Shown: piece after piece, positions 53,238-63,031 of the stretch | Layout of the letters: each line of letters begins with the position of its first letter | Position numbering within the stretch: the stretch's first letter is position 1 | Assembly (NCBI GenBank): GCA_030744435.1 | Contig: JASLQO010000009.1 | Location: 1 to 64,000 of the forward strand | DNA length: 64,000 nt | Direction: 5' to 3' | Origin: JASLQO01 sp002327525 | GTDB taxonomy: Bacteria > Pseudomonadota > Gammaproteobacteria > Pseudomonadales > Azotimanducaceae | The notes under the pieces: generated by a model | Databases searched by the model: none | Told to the model about the DNA's origin: nothing | Seen by the model: only the letters and a program-made list of their open reading frames with translations | Made by a program: the position numbers and the translations under genes

Positions 53238-54461
53238 GTGAAGAGACTGTTATCCGTAAACAACTATTTCTACCGACGCGGTGGCGCCGATGTGCTGTTC
53301 TTCGAGCACGATCGGTTGTTTAGGGAAATTGGCTGGGAAACCGCTCAGTTTGCGATGCGCCACCAACACAACGAGCACAGCGATTGGTCAAGATATTTTG
53401 TCAATGAGATCGAGTTTGATGGCGACTACTCTGCGTTGCAAAAAGCCTGGCGGGGATCCAAGGCCGTGTACTCGTTCGAAGCACGGTCGAAACTTGCATC
53501 GTTGTTGGACGAGTTCAACCCCGACCTCGTTCACGCACACAACATCTACCATCATCTTTCTCCTTCCATCCTCGGCGTGATGGGTAACAGGGGTACTCCC
53601 ACGGTGATGACCCTGCATGATCTCAAGCTTGCTTGCCCCGCATACAAAATGCTGCGCGAGGGAAAGGTGTGTGAGGCGTGCAAGGAGGGGGGGGTTCGTC
53701 AGGTACTCGCGAATCGATGCATGAAGTCGTCGTGGTCACTGAGCGCGGTGGTCTATGCCGAGGCAATGCTTCACAAAGTACTCAATTCGTATGAGCAGAA
53801 CATAACGAAGTTCATAGTCCCGAGTCGTTTTTACCGAGAAAAGCTACTGGAGTGGGGTAAGGATGGTGAGAAGATTGCCTACGTTCCCAACTTCGTGGAT
53901 GTAGAAAAGTTCGAACCCGGGTATGAGCCGGGCAGGGTTGCGCTCTACTTCGGGCGTCTGAGTTCGGAGAAGGGTGTGGATACGTTGATTCGTGCAGCGG
54001 CGCTGGCGAATGTGGAGTTGCACTTGATTGGAACGGGTCCGGAGGAGGAGACGCTCCGCGAGCTGGCAACTGAACTGGGTGCCTGCGTGGAATTCAAGGG
54101 CTACATGTCCGGCAACGGGCTGCATGAAGCAGTTCGTTCTGCGCGCACCGTCGTGCTCCCATCGGAGTGGTTCGAAAACGCACCACTCTCGGTAATGGAG
54201 GCCTATGCGCTGGGGAAACCAGTGGTGGGAGCAGGCATTGGCGGGATTCCTGAACTGATCAAGGAAGCGGAAACCGGGTTCACCTTCGAAAGCGGATCCG
54301 TGGATGCCCTCGCAGGTGTTCTCAGTCGCGTGGCGACCCTTCCGGATGCCGAGGTCGAAAGAATGGGACGACGCGGACGCTCCTGGATGGACAGCAATTT
54401 TAGTGTTCCCCGGTATCGTGAACGAATTCTCGAACTATACGGTCAGCTGGAATCGACATAG
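53238..54461 (+). CDS. Glycosyltransferase family 4
   Basis: This GT-B enzyme of 407 residues runs from GTG 53238 (SD AGGACACTGGAA region). It opens RLLSVNNYFYRRGGADVLFF, a common exopolysaccharide-transferase start. It has FIVPSRFYREKLLEWG, LYFGRLSSEKGVDTLI and ENAPLSVMEAYALGKPVVG (the E-x7-E donor motif). All family motifs are intact. A Cys-rich insert (VCEACKEGGVRQVLANRCMK) could bind a metal. The stop is directly followed by ATG of the next transferase, so they were an operon. The sugar and acceptor are unknown; surface polysaccharide is likely. Confidence 0.85.
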   Translation: MKRLLSVNNYFYRRGGADVLFFEHDRLFREIGWETAQFAMRHQHNEHSDWSRYFVNEIEFDGDYSALQKAWRGSKAVYSFEARSKLASLLDEFNPDLVHAHNIYHHLSPSILGVMGNRGTPTVMTLHDLKLACPAYKMLREGKVCEACKEGGVRQVLANRCMKSSWSLSAVVYAEAMLHKVLNSYEQNITKFIVPSRFYREKLLEWGKDGEKIAYVPNFVDVEKFEPGYEPGRVALYFGRLSSEKGVDTLIRAAALANVELHLIGTGPEEETLRELATELGACVEFKGYMSGNGLHEAVRSARTVVLPSEWFENAPLSVMEAYALGKPVVGAGIGGIPELIKEAETGFTFESGSVDALAGVLSRVATLPDAEVERMGRRGRSWMDSNFSVPRYRERILELYGQLEST

Positions 54462-55570
54462 ATGAGCAATCGGATTACATACATAGAGCAGAGAGGGGTA
54501 CCGCCAACGTACGGGGGTGTGCAACGCTACGTGGATGAAATCGTGCGGCGGCTGCCGGTCAGTGAGTATGAATCGTATGTCTATTGCCGTCGCCGCTACG
54601 TCGAGGAGTTCGACACGCCGGATACCCATCAGTTGTTCGTTCCAAGCCTGAGAGCGCCGGGTGCCGAGGCGTTTAGCCATTCTTTTTTCGGTACTCTCGA
54701 CTCGCTGCGCTACTCCTATGACCTGGTGCATTTTCAGGCACTCGGTCCTGCTCTGTTTTCCTTCATTCCGAGAGCGCGGGGGGCCAGGATCGTTGGGACC
54801 ATTCATGGCCTTGACTGGCAACGTGCCAAGTGGGGGACGGTGGCCAGTTCGATACTGAAGCAGGGCGAGCGCATGATGGCTCGCACGTCCTCCGCTGTGG
54901 TCGGCGTATCGAGGAGGCTGCAGCGATATTTCCAGGACAAGTACGGAACAGAAACCTTCTACATCCCATTGGTTTCAGTGAACCGAGAAACATTCCCCTC
55001 AGCGAGGTCCACCGGAAGTTCGGTCTCGAGCCGCAGCGATACCTGTTGTTTCTCAACCGGATCGTGCCGGAGAAGGGTGCCCACTATCTGATAGAGGCCT
55101 ACAATCGGATCGGGCGTGATGACGTGAAGCAGGTCATCGGAGGCAACGTGGATCCCCGAGACCGCTATCTAGACTCTCTGGGGACGCTCGCCGGTAACAA
55201 CGAAAACACCGTGTTCACAGGGTACCTCACGGATGAGGAAGTGCGCGAAATGTATTCCAACGCCTACCTGTTTGTGCTGCCTTCGGACCTGGAAGGCATG
55301 CCAGCCGTGGTTCTCGAAGCCATGAGCCATCGTTGCCCGGTACTCGTGAGTGATATACAGGAGTGCACGGACATCATCAGGACCGCCGATCACGAATACG
55401 GATACGTGCACAAGGCAAGCGATGTCGATGACCTGGCAGCTGGCGGAACACGTCCACTTCTTCTTCGGGCACATGGTCATGCAAAAAAAACTCTGTTCAA
55501 GCCGACTTTTCGGTTCCGGAGAATCCGGCGCTGCCTCGCGGCCCGGGCCGTCCGTGAGCTCCCCCTGTAA
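54462..55570 (+). pseudogene. Glycosyltransferase family 4, frameshifted
   Basis: ATG 54462 gives ITYIEQRGVPPTYGGVQRYV, the usual N-terminal acceptor part with GG. It continues to FQDKYGTETFYIP. A frameshift near 54972 leads to the second frame with GFSEPRNIPLSE, LLFLNRIVPEKGAHYLIEAY and DLEGMPAVVLEAMSHRCPV (the donor motif). Near 55440 the sequence departs again (after DDLAAGG), so the C-terminal helix is also damaged. It is coupled to the previous gene. Confidence 0.82.
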
Positions 55571-55582
55571 TGGCTGGTGCAA

Positions 55583-56311
55583 TCAAGCGATGCCGATCAT
55601 CTCCGTTAGAGCTGCTTGAACCACGGTACCCTGCCCATCCACCCACTGCTCCATTCCATCGGCTCGTATTGCGGCACGGTAGGCATCCCAGCCAGACTCG
55701 TCGCTGAAGTAGAGTTCCGCCATACCGGCGTACGGATCTACTTCGGGTTCGATGCTGTGAGTGACCACGTAGCGTAGCCCTCCGACCTGTTCCATGACAT
55801 CCGTGACATTGGGTATGTGAACGTCCAGCCAGTGGTCGAACAGGGCATTGAAGTCGGTCGCGGCCTGTGTCTTGACCAGGTAGGTGACTTTGTAGAAGCC
55901 GCTACGCGTAGACGGATAGGCATCACCGACGCCATTGGGATGCGCAGGCAGATCGCCGTCGATCACCACATACTCGGTGGTTGGCCACGAGACATACGGC
56001 TCGGCCTTTTCCTGGAAGCTGTCGGTTGGGTCGGCGCCGATCGGTTCTCCGAGGCGAGGCAGCACGCGCGGGAACCAGAGCTGCGCGATACCGTCCCATG
56101 GTCGCTGTCCATGGTGATCCGGTTCGAACAGCGTCGCGATGTAACGAGAGGCGTGCAGCTTGCCGTGCTCCGCCTGTATGCGTTGTGCTTCGATCACAGG
56201 CGGCATGTGGTGGCCAAACCAGTGTGCCACCAGCTCTTCGCGGGAGGTTTGCTCCCTGCGCCGGATCAGGTAACACATCTTGGCCCCGGAAGTGGATTCA
56301 GGCCTGGTCAT
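55583..56311 (-). CDS. EthD-type dimeric alpha/beta-barrel protein (duplicated)
   Basis: This 242-residue protein from ATG 56311 has two related halves: MCYLIRRREQTSREELVAHW with FGHHMPP in the first, and YKVTYLVKTQAATDFNALFD with HWLDVHIPNV in the second. The repeated H-W and N/H patterns and AELYFSDESGWDAY are EthD-like. EthD family members are found with cytochrome P450 or dye-degrading peroxidase clusters and bind or convert small hydrophobic compounds; the reaction is not known. The MDR gene follows upstream by 19 bases (its stop at 56331), so the pair is an operon. It mirrors the 30435 gene but is not a close copy. Confidence 0.78.
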   Translation of the reverse strand: MTRPESTSGAKMCYLIRRREQTSREELVAHWFGHHMPPVIEAQRIQAEHGKLHASRYIATLFEPDHHGQRPWDGIAQLWFPRVLPRLGEPIGADPTDSFQEKAEPYVSWPTTEYVVIDGDLPAHPNGVGDAYPSTRSGFYKVTYLVKTQAATDFNALFDHWLDVHIPNVTDVMEQVGGLRYVVTHSIEPEVDPYAGMAELYFSDESGWDAYRAAIRADGMEQWVDGQGTVVQAALTEMIGIA

Positions 56312-56330
56312 GACGCTCTGACTCCTTTGT

Positions 56331-57467
56331 TCACTCGAGGTTCGGATTGATGAGAAACTTCTCTCCAGTCGCCTGTTTGCCGTACACGGCGATGTTGGCA
56401 AGATCCAGCGCGTCCTTCAAAGACACCTCGCGCGTGTAGTGACTGGCAAACGTCGTGGTGAGTTCATTGGCAACTCTCTGACGCAGCGCCTCCGCCGCCT
56501 CGAATCCGATGCGTTGCAGGAACGGCGGCAGCAGCCAACCGCCGAGTCCCCAGGCCATTCCGAAATTGCGCGAGAGCATGGTGGGTGAGCGGTCGAGACC
56601 GCCATATATATATACCTGCTTGTGCACATCGGATCCGTAGCGATTGAACTCCGTGGCGTTGCGGCTGGCGGCTGCTTCCATGGCGGCGAGTAGTTGTCCT
56701 GCCAGCTTTCCACCGCCAGTGGCGTCAAAGGCAATGGTTGCACCGGTTTCTGCAAGCGCGTCGGTCAGACCTGCGATGAAGGTGTCGGCGCTAGAATTGA
56801 CCACGTGTGTTGCGCCGATATCGCGCAGCATTTGCGCCTGTTCCTCGCGGCGCACGACGTTGACGAGGCCTATGCCTTCGGCGAGACAGATTTTTTGCAG
56901 CATCTGGCCGAGGTTGGAGGCGGCGGCCGTGTGCGCCAGCGCGGTATGTCCTTCGAGGCGCATGGTTTCCACCATGCCGAGAGCCGTGAGCGGGTTGACG
57001 AAGCAGGATGCGCCATCCCGCGACGGTGTGCCTTCCGGCAGCAGCAGACATTGTTTGGCCTTGGCCATACGGTATTGCGCGTACATCGCACCACCGAGAA
57101 CTGCGACGGTTCTGCCCATTAGGGCCTGAGCTTCCTCGGAATCACCTGCAGCCACCACCACGCCTGCACCCTCGTTGCCGACAGGCAGAGGTTGATCGAT
57201 GCGTGCGGTGAGCCCCCTCATCAATCCTTGTGGGATGTCGGCCTCGATCACTGGAGCCTCGGCGGTTCCGGTGAAGCGCGCTGTGGTCATATCCGCCAGC
57301 GCAAACAGCATGCCCAGATCGGACGGGTTGATGGGAGATGCCTCCACACGGATTACGACCTCCGCGGATCCGGGCTCAGGTACGGGTACTTCCGCAACGG
57401 ACAGTTCCAGCACGCCGCCGGACTTAACGGTTGAGCGTATCTGCAGCGCGGTTTCTGGTGTGGTCAT
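56331..57467 (-). CDS. MDR-family (zinc-independent, quinone-oxidoreductase-like) dehydrogenase
   Basis: This 378-residue reductase of the medium-chain dehydrogenase/reductase superfamily has VIRVEASPINPSDLGML (substrate domain), LPVGNEGAGVVVAAG, and a nucleotide-binding part with AAASNLGQMLQKICLAEG, where the usual AxGxxG is AASNLG. No structural Zn cysteines are seen, so it is quinone-oxidoreductase-like and probably NADPH-linked. ATG 57467 was preferred to an upstream in-frame ATG. It is the first gene of an operon with the EthD protein. The unusual glycine motif could change cofactor preference. Confidence 0.82.
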   Translation of the reverse strand: MTTPETALQIRSTVKSGGVLELSVAEVPVPEPGSAEVVIRVEASPINPSDLGMLFALADMTTARFTGTAEAPVIEADIPQGLMRGLTARIDQPLPVGNEGAGVVVAAGDSEEAQALMGRTVAVLGGAMYAQYRMAKAKQCLLLPEGTPSRDGASCFVNPLTALGMVETMRLEGHTALAHTAAASNLGQMLQKICLAEGIGLVNVVRREEQAQMLRDIGATHVVNSSADTFIAGLTDALAETGATIAFDATGGGKLAGQLLAAMEAAASRNATEFNRYGSDVHKQVYIYGGLDRSPTMLSRNFGMAWGLGGWLLPPFLQRIGFEAAEALRQRVANELTTTFASHYTREVSLKDALDLANIAVYGKQATGEKFLINPNLE

Positions 57468-57593
57468 CAGATGTCCCCGGGATGTGGAAGACCGACCAAC
57501 ATAGCACAGACCAGGGAGCACATAGGCTTCAGGCAGGGTTCAGGTTTACGCGGCATGATGACAACCTGAATGCTGCGAGTGGAGATCGAGCCC

Positions 57594-58814
57594 ATGCGAA
57601 GATCGTTCAAGCTATTGATATTCTTGATGTTTCTGATTGCGGGAACATCCGGGGTGAGTGCGTCGCACGACACTGTGAAAGTCGATGGAACAGATGATTC
57701 ACCACCCCGCGAGGGGGTGATGACCGGGCAGGCACTGCAGGCGCTTGTCGCTCCGATAGCGCTGTACCCCGATGCGTTGCTCGCTGTGGTGCTCGCGGCG
57801 TGCGCCTATCCGAACCAGGTTTTTGAGGCTGCGGACTTCCTGGACGCGGACGGACAGCATCCCAATTCCCAGTGGGACGATGCGGTGGTTGCGTTGCTGA
57901 ATTACCCAGGCGTGCTTGCCAGGATGAACGAAGACCGCGAGTGGACGCGCAGGCTTGGTGCCCTGGTGCGATACGACCGGGAGCAGCTGTTGGATGCGGT
58001 GGCCGAATTCCGAGAAGTTGCCTTTCTGGTCGGCAATCTCGTCAGTAATGACCGCCAGTACGTCGAGCGCGTGGACGGTGTGGTGACGATCACTTCCGCC
58101 GATCCCGAGGTGATGTACGTGCCGCGCTACGAACCCTGGGAGGTAAGCCGCAGGCAGCCGGTAACCCGTACCTCGCAAATCGTCTACTACGATCACCGGC
58201 CGGTCTACTATTACCCCTACCCGGCGCACCACCGCTTCGTGGATGGGCGCTACTGGGGCGTGGCCACGGCGTACGGGTTGGGTTGGCATCGGCGGGAATT
58301 GCACATGCATCCGTACTGGTACCGGCAGCATCCCTACTTCGGGCGCCGCTATCACTTCGACGACCACTACTACCGCTATTCCACGGCCCGTTACTGGCCG
58401 CCGTACACCGATCGTTATCAGCCGACTGCCGTGTGGGCGTGGCCGTCCCACTATTTTTCGTGGCATTACCTGCATCACACTGGACCGTGGAATGGACGGC
58501 AGCGTAAACACCGCCGGGATCGCCATCCGGATCCGGTGGTGGCCGCCAAGCCGCGCCGCAAGCAGTTCGATGATGGCGAGAAGGCCACCGGGCGCACGTT
58601 CACCCATGCGCGGAAGGCTTCCGGCCAACCCGGCTTCGCACGGATGCGCAATGTGCAGGAATCGCGTGAAGTACGCCGAGTGCCCGTGCTGGGCTTGAGG
58701 GGGCCTACTTTTTCTACCTGCTCGGGCACCACGCGCTACCCGCCGTATGGGTGTAGTTCACGATGGAGAAGTTCGGCTGGTCGAATACCGAGGTGGGCTT
58801 CTCGCTCGGGGTAG
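57594..58814 (+). CDS. DUF3300 exported protein (3' end disrupted)
   Basis: This protein has a signal peptide (RRSFKLLIFLMFLIAGTSG, about 1-24) and a DUF3300 domain with LVAPIALYPDALLAVVLAA, AADFLDADGQHPNSQWDDAV and ALLNYPGVLARMNEDREWT. A long Tyr/His/Arg/Pro-rich tail follows, from about 205 (YYDHRPVYYYPYPAHHRF). DUF3300 proteins are envelope proteins of unknown role. From about 58690 the frame leaves the family and reads through a TetA-like relict in another phase, so the true end was probably near there. ATG 57594 was chosen over the GTG/ATG 24 bases upstream because of the signal peptide. Confidence 0.75.
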   Translation: MRRSFKLLIFLMFLIAGTSGVSASHDTVKVDGTDDSPPREGVMTGQALQALVAPIALYPDALLAVVLAACAYPNQVFEAADFLDADGQHPNSQWDDAVVALLNYPGVLARMNEDREWTRRLGALVRYDREQLLDAVAEFREVAFLVGNLVSNDRQYVERVDGVVTITSADPEVMYVPRYEPWEVSRRQPVTRTSQIVYYDHRPVYYYPYPAHHRFVDGRYWGVATAYGLGWHRRELHMHPYWYRQHPYFGRRYHFDDHYYRYSTARYWPPYTDRYQPTAVWAWPSHYFSWHYLHHTGPWNGRQRKHRRDRHPDPVVAAKPRRKQFDDGEKATGRTFTHARKASGQPGFARMRNVQESREVRRVPVLGLRGPTFSTCSGTTRYPPYGCSSRWRSSAGRIPRWASRSG

Positions 58815-59231
58815 TGGGCGTGTGCATGATTTTCGTGCAGGTGTTTGCAATAAGGGTCATGCTCGACAGGTACGGCCAGGAAAAAAACGCATACACCGGG
58901 ATGATGTGCACGGTGATCAGCTTCATCGGTTATGCAGTCATCCGTTTACGCGTGGATGATGTACGTGGTTATCCTGATCGGGGCGGGGCAGGGTTTCATG
59001 GGAGCATCCGTACAGGGTCTGATGACTGCGCGCATACCCGCAGATTCGCAGGGTGAGCTTCAGGGTGCGATGGGCAGCGTGGCGAGCCTGGTGTCCATTC
59101 TGAGTCCTCCGTTCATGGCGCAGTCGTTTGCCTGGTTTACGAGCAGTTCAGTCCCGGTGTACTTCCCGGGTGCGCCTTTTCTGGCAGCGGCCGTGCGGAC
59201 GACCAACCAGGGCCCTATCCCTGGTAGTTAG
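58697..59231 (+). pseudogene. Relict TetA-like MFS transporter
   Basis: Pieces read FYLLGHHALPAVWV (with a TAG at 58752-58754), FTMEKFGWSNTEVGFSLGVV and GVCMIFVQVFAIRVMLDRY, then AWMMYVVILIGAGQGFMGAS, RIPADSQGELQGAMGSVASL and PVYFPGAPFLAAA. This is the C-terminal half of tetracycline-resistance-type facilitators (TetA order; PVYFPGAPF is diagnostic). At least two frameshifts and one stop are seen. The N-terminal half is replaced by the DUF3300 gene end. Confidence 0.85.
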
Positions 59232-59350
59232 GCCAGATCGGAAGCTGATGCATCGGGGGATACATCGAATCAATTGACTCAGAGTTTTGCATTGGGGATC
59301 GAATACACGTATATACGACCCTGTAATGTGTTCCATGGAGGTTTTTGGAC

Positions 59351-60007
59351 ATGGCTGATCCAAATGTAACGACAGCGGGTACCGCAAGCGCGGTCGAGAT
59401 CAACAAGGTGCTGCGCAACACGTATCTGTTGCTCGGCATGACGCTCGCATTCAGCGCGCTGATGGCGTACGTGGCACTGGCCATCAACGCCCCCTACCTG
59501 GGGCTATGGACACTCGTGGTCTGGATTGGTCTGCTGTTTGGCATCCACAAGACGGCCAACAGCGTCTGGGGGCTCGTGATGGTGTTCGCCTTCACCGGTT
59601 TCCTGGGCTTCAGTGTCGGGCCGGTGGTCGGATTCTATCTCGCCATGCCGAACGGCCTGGAAGTGGTGACCATGGCGCTGGGGTCAACGGCAGCCGCATT
59701 TGTGGGACTGTCGCTGTTCGCGGTGATCACCCGTAAAGATTTCAGCTTCATGACCAGTTTCTTGATGGTTGGTATCGTCATCGTTTTCGCCGTGGTCATA
59801 CTCAGTTGGTTCCTGGACCTGTCCGCATTCTACGGCGCCATCGGTGGAGCCGTGGTGCTGCTGATGAGCGGGCTGATCCTCTGGCAGACCAGTGAGATCA
59901 TTCACGGTGGGGAAACCAATTACATCCTCGCCACCACCACGCTGTACATGTCCATTTACAACATGTTTCAGTGGCTGCTGCTGCTGTTCGGTATGGGCGA
60001 GGACTGA
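59351..60007 (+). CDS. Bax inhibitor-1/YccA family membrane protein
   Basis: This 218-residue protein has seven hydrophobic helices. It starts with a short polar stretch and NKVLRNTYLLLGMTLAFSAL. It has the family pattern of GFYLAMPNG after the second pair of helices and FLDLSAFYGAIGGAVVLLMS near the end. In E. coli, YccA modulates FtsH proteolysis, and in eukaryotes relatives act as calcium-leak or anti-death proteins. GGAGG lies about 11 bases before ATG 59351. It is a single-gene unit with its own promoter and an inverted repeat beyond the stop. Confidence 0.9.
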   Translation: MADPNVTTAGTASAVEINKVLRNTYLLLGMTLAFSALMAYVALAINAPYLGLWTLVVWIGLLFGIHKTANSVWGLVMVFAFTGFLGFSVGPVVGFYLAMPNGLEVVTMALGSTAAAFVGLSLFAVITRKDFSFMTSFLMVGIVIVFAVVILSWFLDLSAFYGAIGGAVVLLMSGLILWQTSEIIHGGETNYILATTTLYMSIYNMFQWLLLLFGMGED

Positions 60008-60022
60008 CGCGGCATTCTTCGG

Positions 60023-60048
60023 CTGTCCCGCTGCACCAACCGGGACAG
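60023..60048. terminator. Inverted repeat between convergent genes
   Basis: CTGTCCCG (60023-60030) and CGGGACAG (60041-60048) form an 8-bp perfect stem between the ends of the Bax-inhibitor-1 and VWA genes. It may terminate both. No clear T-run follows on either strand, so the call is tentative. Confidence 0.5.
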
Positions 60049-60063
60049 TCGTCTCCTCTGGAA

Positions 60064-62085
60064 TTACTGCAAAGCGTGCGTCGGCGGGCTACCGCCCGTG
60101 AGTGTGGCGTAGACTTTCGATAGCGCGGCGGGCAGATCCTCGATTTCCTCGATCACCATGTAGCGAGACTCGGGGCACATCCGTTTCAGATAGTCATGGC
60201 CGGAGCGGTCAACGGTCACGCAGAAAGTCTCCACGCCCTTGGCGTGTGCCTCGGAAAGCGCGCGGGCAGTGTCCTGCAGTCCGTATTCATGGTTGCCGCG
60301 CTCTGGGCCGTAGTCGCTGTCCTGAGGAAAGCCGTCGCTGACCACGAGCAGCACTTTCAGGGCATTGCCCGACTCGATGAGCTTGGTCACCGCGTGGCGA
60401 ATAGCCGGGCCCATACGTGTGCTGCGCTTGGGGCGCATTGCGCCGATGGCGGATACGGTGGCTGGGGTGAAGGATTCGCAAATCTCCTTGGCTGCATAGA
60501 ACTCCACGCAATCGTGGCCATAGCCCGAAAAGCCGTAGATGCCGTAACTGTCGCCAAGCTGATCGAGCGCCGCCGCCATGATGAGGGTTGCCTCCTGCTG
60601 CACATCGATGATGCGCCGCTTCGGCTCGGGGGTTTCCGGGTCGCTGGTCCAGTAGTAAGAATCGTCGCTGTAGGGATCTCTCAGGTTTGGTACGGGTGCA
60701 TCCTCCGGTGGAGGCGGGATCGGCTCCGGGGGATCGATGGGGTCGTCGGTGGACGCGGACAGATCGACCAGCATTACGGCGCACACATCCCGGTGGATGC
60801 GTTCGCGACGAGAGTAGGTGCGATCGTCGGGAGTGTGACCGGTGCGTGCGTCCTGACGTGCTTCGATGATGGCGTCGATATCCAACTCGTCACCGTCTGC
60901 CACGCGCCGCATGCGCTGGAAACCTAGTGGCTTGATGTGTTCCAACTGGCGCTGAACGGCATGGCGCCAATGATGCACGGCGGCCTTCAGTGCATCCAGA
61001 TCCTCCTCACCAGTCGGTGCCAGATGGACTTCGAACAGGCGGCAATAGCGCTTGAGGTAGCGGTGCCCCAGATAGTCCCACTCGTCGTAGCGAAAGCTGC
61101 GTCCCTGCGGTTCTTCGCCGAAGGTATCGCGAACGGCCGAGCGTTCCATGTCAAGGCGCCGCGAGAGTCGGTCGCGTTCGTTCTTGAGATTGGCGATGTC
61201 GAGTGCTTCTTCGAGAATCTCGCCCGCGATCTCTTCCCCCCGCTGCGCTTCCACGTTATCGGTATCGATCAACTCCAACGCCAGGATCGAACTGTCGAGA
61301 TTCGCCAGCTCGTCTTCCCAGTCTTCGAGTCGTGCCTCGCGCTCTGACCACTCGGCGGAAGTTTCCTGGAACTCGAGGAACTCCTGTTCGTCGACACTGA
61401 TCTGCGCAGCGATCAGCGCATAGGCTTCACAGGCTGCACGGGCGCTGTCGTAGACATCAGTGCCGTCCTGCTTGAGCCGGGCCGCCAGTTGCAGGAGCGG
61501 TGCGAAAGAGGGATGAACCTCCCCAGCGATACGGTAGCGGTACAGCGCCTCGAGGTAGCCTTCTGGGTACTGTCGATGCGGATCGCTGTCGAGCGCTGAG
61601 TAATAGCGTCGGAGGTGGCGGCCAATGCCAGGGTACGTGTCTGCCATCCAGGCGTCGATACGGATGGCTTCATATGCCTCGAACAGTTCGCGAATGACCC
61701 GCGGTCGCTCGAAGCAGCGGTAGAACAATGTGCGCTCGCTCAGCCTCAGCGAGCGGCCCGGCATCTCGAGCAGGGCGAGTTCCGCAATGCGCGCACGTGC
61801 GACGTCGAAACGGAATGCGAACGTACCGCACTGACGCGCGGCGATCTGCTGGAGCACCAGGACACGAAATCCCTCGGGATACGCCTCGACCACCGGGTCC
61901 GGCAGATGTTCGGGCAGATAGAGTGTGTCGGATGTCTGCGTCGGTGCCTGCGGGTCGATATCGAAGCGCCGGGCACTGAATTCGGACGTTGCCTTGATGT
62001 GCAGATAGCGCCCGGCAATACCTTCCGCAAACAGCGCCAGACGCGCCTCGAAATCGCCCAGTGTGAAGCCCGATGGGGTACTCAC
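60064..62085 (-). CDS. VWA-domain protein, NorD/CbbO type
   Basis: This 673-residue protein ends in a von Willebrand factor A domain with the MIDAS motif D441-L-S-A-S445 (MLVDLSASTDD) and GYGHDCVEFY further on. The upstream two thirds are helical, with acidic coiled-coil-like stretches. This is the layout of NorD and CbbO, which act with a MoxR AAA+ ATPase to insert metal or activate a partner enzyme. Here the partner gene 62087 is immediately upstream (one base between stop and start). No nitric oxide reductase or RuBisCO genes are in the window, so the client protein is unknown. Confidence 0.87.
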   Translation of the reverse strand: MSTPSGFTLGDFEARLALFAEGIAGRYLHIKATSEFSARRFDIDPQAPTQTSDTLYLPEHLPDPVVEAYPEGFRVLVLQQIAARQCGTFAFRFDVARARIAELALLEMPGRSLRLSERTLFYRCFERPRVIRELFEAYEAIRIDAWMADTYPGIGRHLRRYYSALDSDPHRQYPEGYLEALYRYRIAGEVHPSFAPLLQLAARLKQDGTDVYDSARAACEAYALIAAQISVDEQEFLEFQETSAEWSEREARLEDWEDELANLDSSILALELIDTDNVEAQRGEEIAGEILEEALDIANLKNERDRLSRRLDMERSAVRDTFGEEPQGRSFRYDEWDYLGHRYLKRYCRLFEVHLAPTGEEDLDALKAAVHHWRHAVQRQLEHIKPLGFQRMRRVADGDELDIDAIIEARQDARTGHTPDDRTYSRRERIHRDVCAVMLVDLSASTDDPIDPPEPIPPPPEDAPVPNLRDPYSDDSYYWTSDPETPEPKRRIIDVQQEATLIMAAALDQLGDSYGIYGFSGYGHDCVEFYAAKEICESFTPATVSAIGAMRPKRSTRMGPAIRHAVTKLIESGNALKVLLVVSDGFPQDSDYGPERGNHEYGLQDTARALSEAHAKGVETFCVTVDRSGHDYLKRMCPESRYMVIEEIEDLPAALSKVYATLTGGSPPTHALQ

Positions 62086-62086
62086 G

Positions 62087-62917
62087 TCAGGGCAGCACGG
62101 TATCGACGATGTCGGCGATGGCCTGCTGCACGGTGCGGTCGTCCGTCACGGCAGTGACGATGGCGATCTCCGCGGCGCGGCGTGGTGAAATATCGCGCTT
62201 TACGAGTTCACCGGTGTAGATCAACAGTCTCGTGCTCACACCCTCCTCGAAACCGTGTTCCGACAGGTTGCGTACTTTCTCGCCAATGACGGCAAGCTGA
62301 TGAGCGTGTGTTTCGTCAATACCGGCCTCGTGCATGATGATTTCAGCCTCGCGGTCGATGTCCGGATAGTCGAATTCGAGGCCCACGAAGCGTTGTCGGG
62401 TGCTCGGTTTCAGATCCTTCAGCACACTCTGGTAGCCCGGGTTGTAGGAGATGATGAGCAGGAAATCGGGATGTGCGGAGACCAGCTCGCCCGTTTTGTC
62501 GATGGGGAGCAGCCGGCGGTGGTCCGTTAGCGAATGGATGAGCACGGTGGTGTCCTTGCGCGCTTCGACGATCTCGTCGAGATAGCACATGGCACCCGTA
62601 CGCACCGCGCGGGTCAGCGGTCCATCGCTCCAGACGGTGGAATCGCCCTGCAGCAGGTAGCGGCCGACCATGTCGGTGGCGGTGAGGTCTTCATGGCATG
62701 AGATGGTGACCAACGGCACCTCTATCTGCTTCGCCGCCTTGCGGTACAAACGCCACGCCATGTGCTCCACGAACCGGGTCTTGCCGCAGCCGGTGGGGCC
62801 TTTCAGCAATACCGGCAGGCATGCCCGGTAGGCGGCTTCGAATACTTCCAACTCGTCGGTGAGCGGCAGATAGTAGGGTTCGGTCTCGAGAGTGGCAAAG
62901 TTGACGGCCTCGCTCAT
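62087..62917 (-). CDS. MoxR-family AAA+ ATPase, NorQ/CbbQ type
   Basis: This 276-residue ATPase has Walker A at 40-47 (GPTGCGKT), Walker B in AMCYLDEIVEA, and a sensor-1-like ISYNPGYQ. It matches the CbbQ/NorQ/GvpN group by length and by DMVGRYLLQGDSTVW. It should form a hexamer that remodels a target enzyme together with the VWA protein encoded next. ATG 62917 faces the divergent esterase gene at 63032, so about 115 bases between them hold both promoters. Confidence 0.9.
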   Translation of the reverse strand: MSEAVNFATLETEPYYLPLTDELEVFEAAYRACLPVLLKGPTGCGKTRFVEHMAWRLYRKAAKQIEVPLVTISCHEDLTATDMVGRYLLQGDSTVWSDGPLTRAVRTGAMCYLDEIVEARKDTTVLIHSLTDHRRLLPIDKTGELVSAHPDFLLIISYNPGYQSVLKDLKPSTRQRFVGLEFDYPDIDREAEIIMHEAGIDETHAHQLAVIGEKVRNLSEHGFEEGVSTRLLIYTGELVKRDISPRRAAEIAIVTAVTDDRTVQQAIADIVDTVLP

Positions 62918-63031
62918 GTTGTCTCCTGTTCTTTGTACCGGACTATAACCCGGCTATTGCACTGTCGCGCAATATGGGAATCTAGCGATATAGTGGATGT
63001 CCTCGAACAGGACACGGGTACAAAGGGCAGT

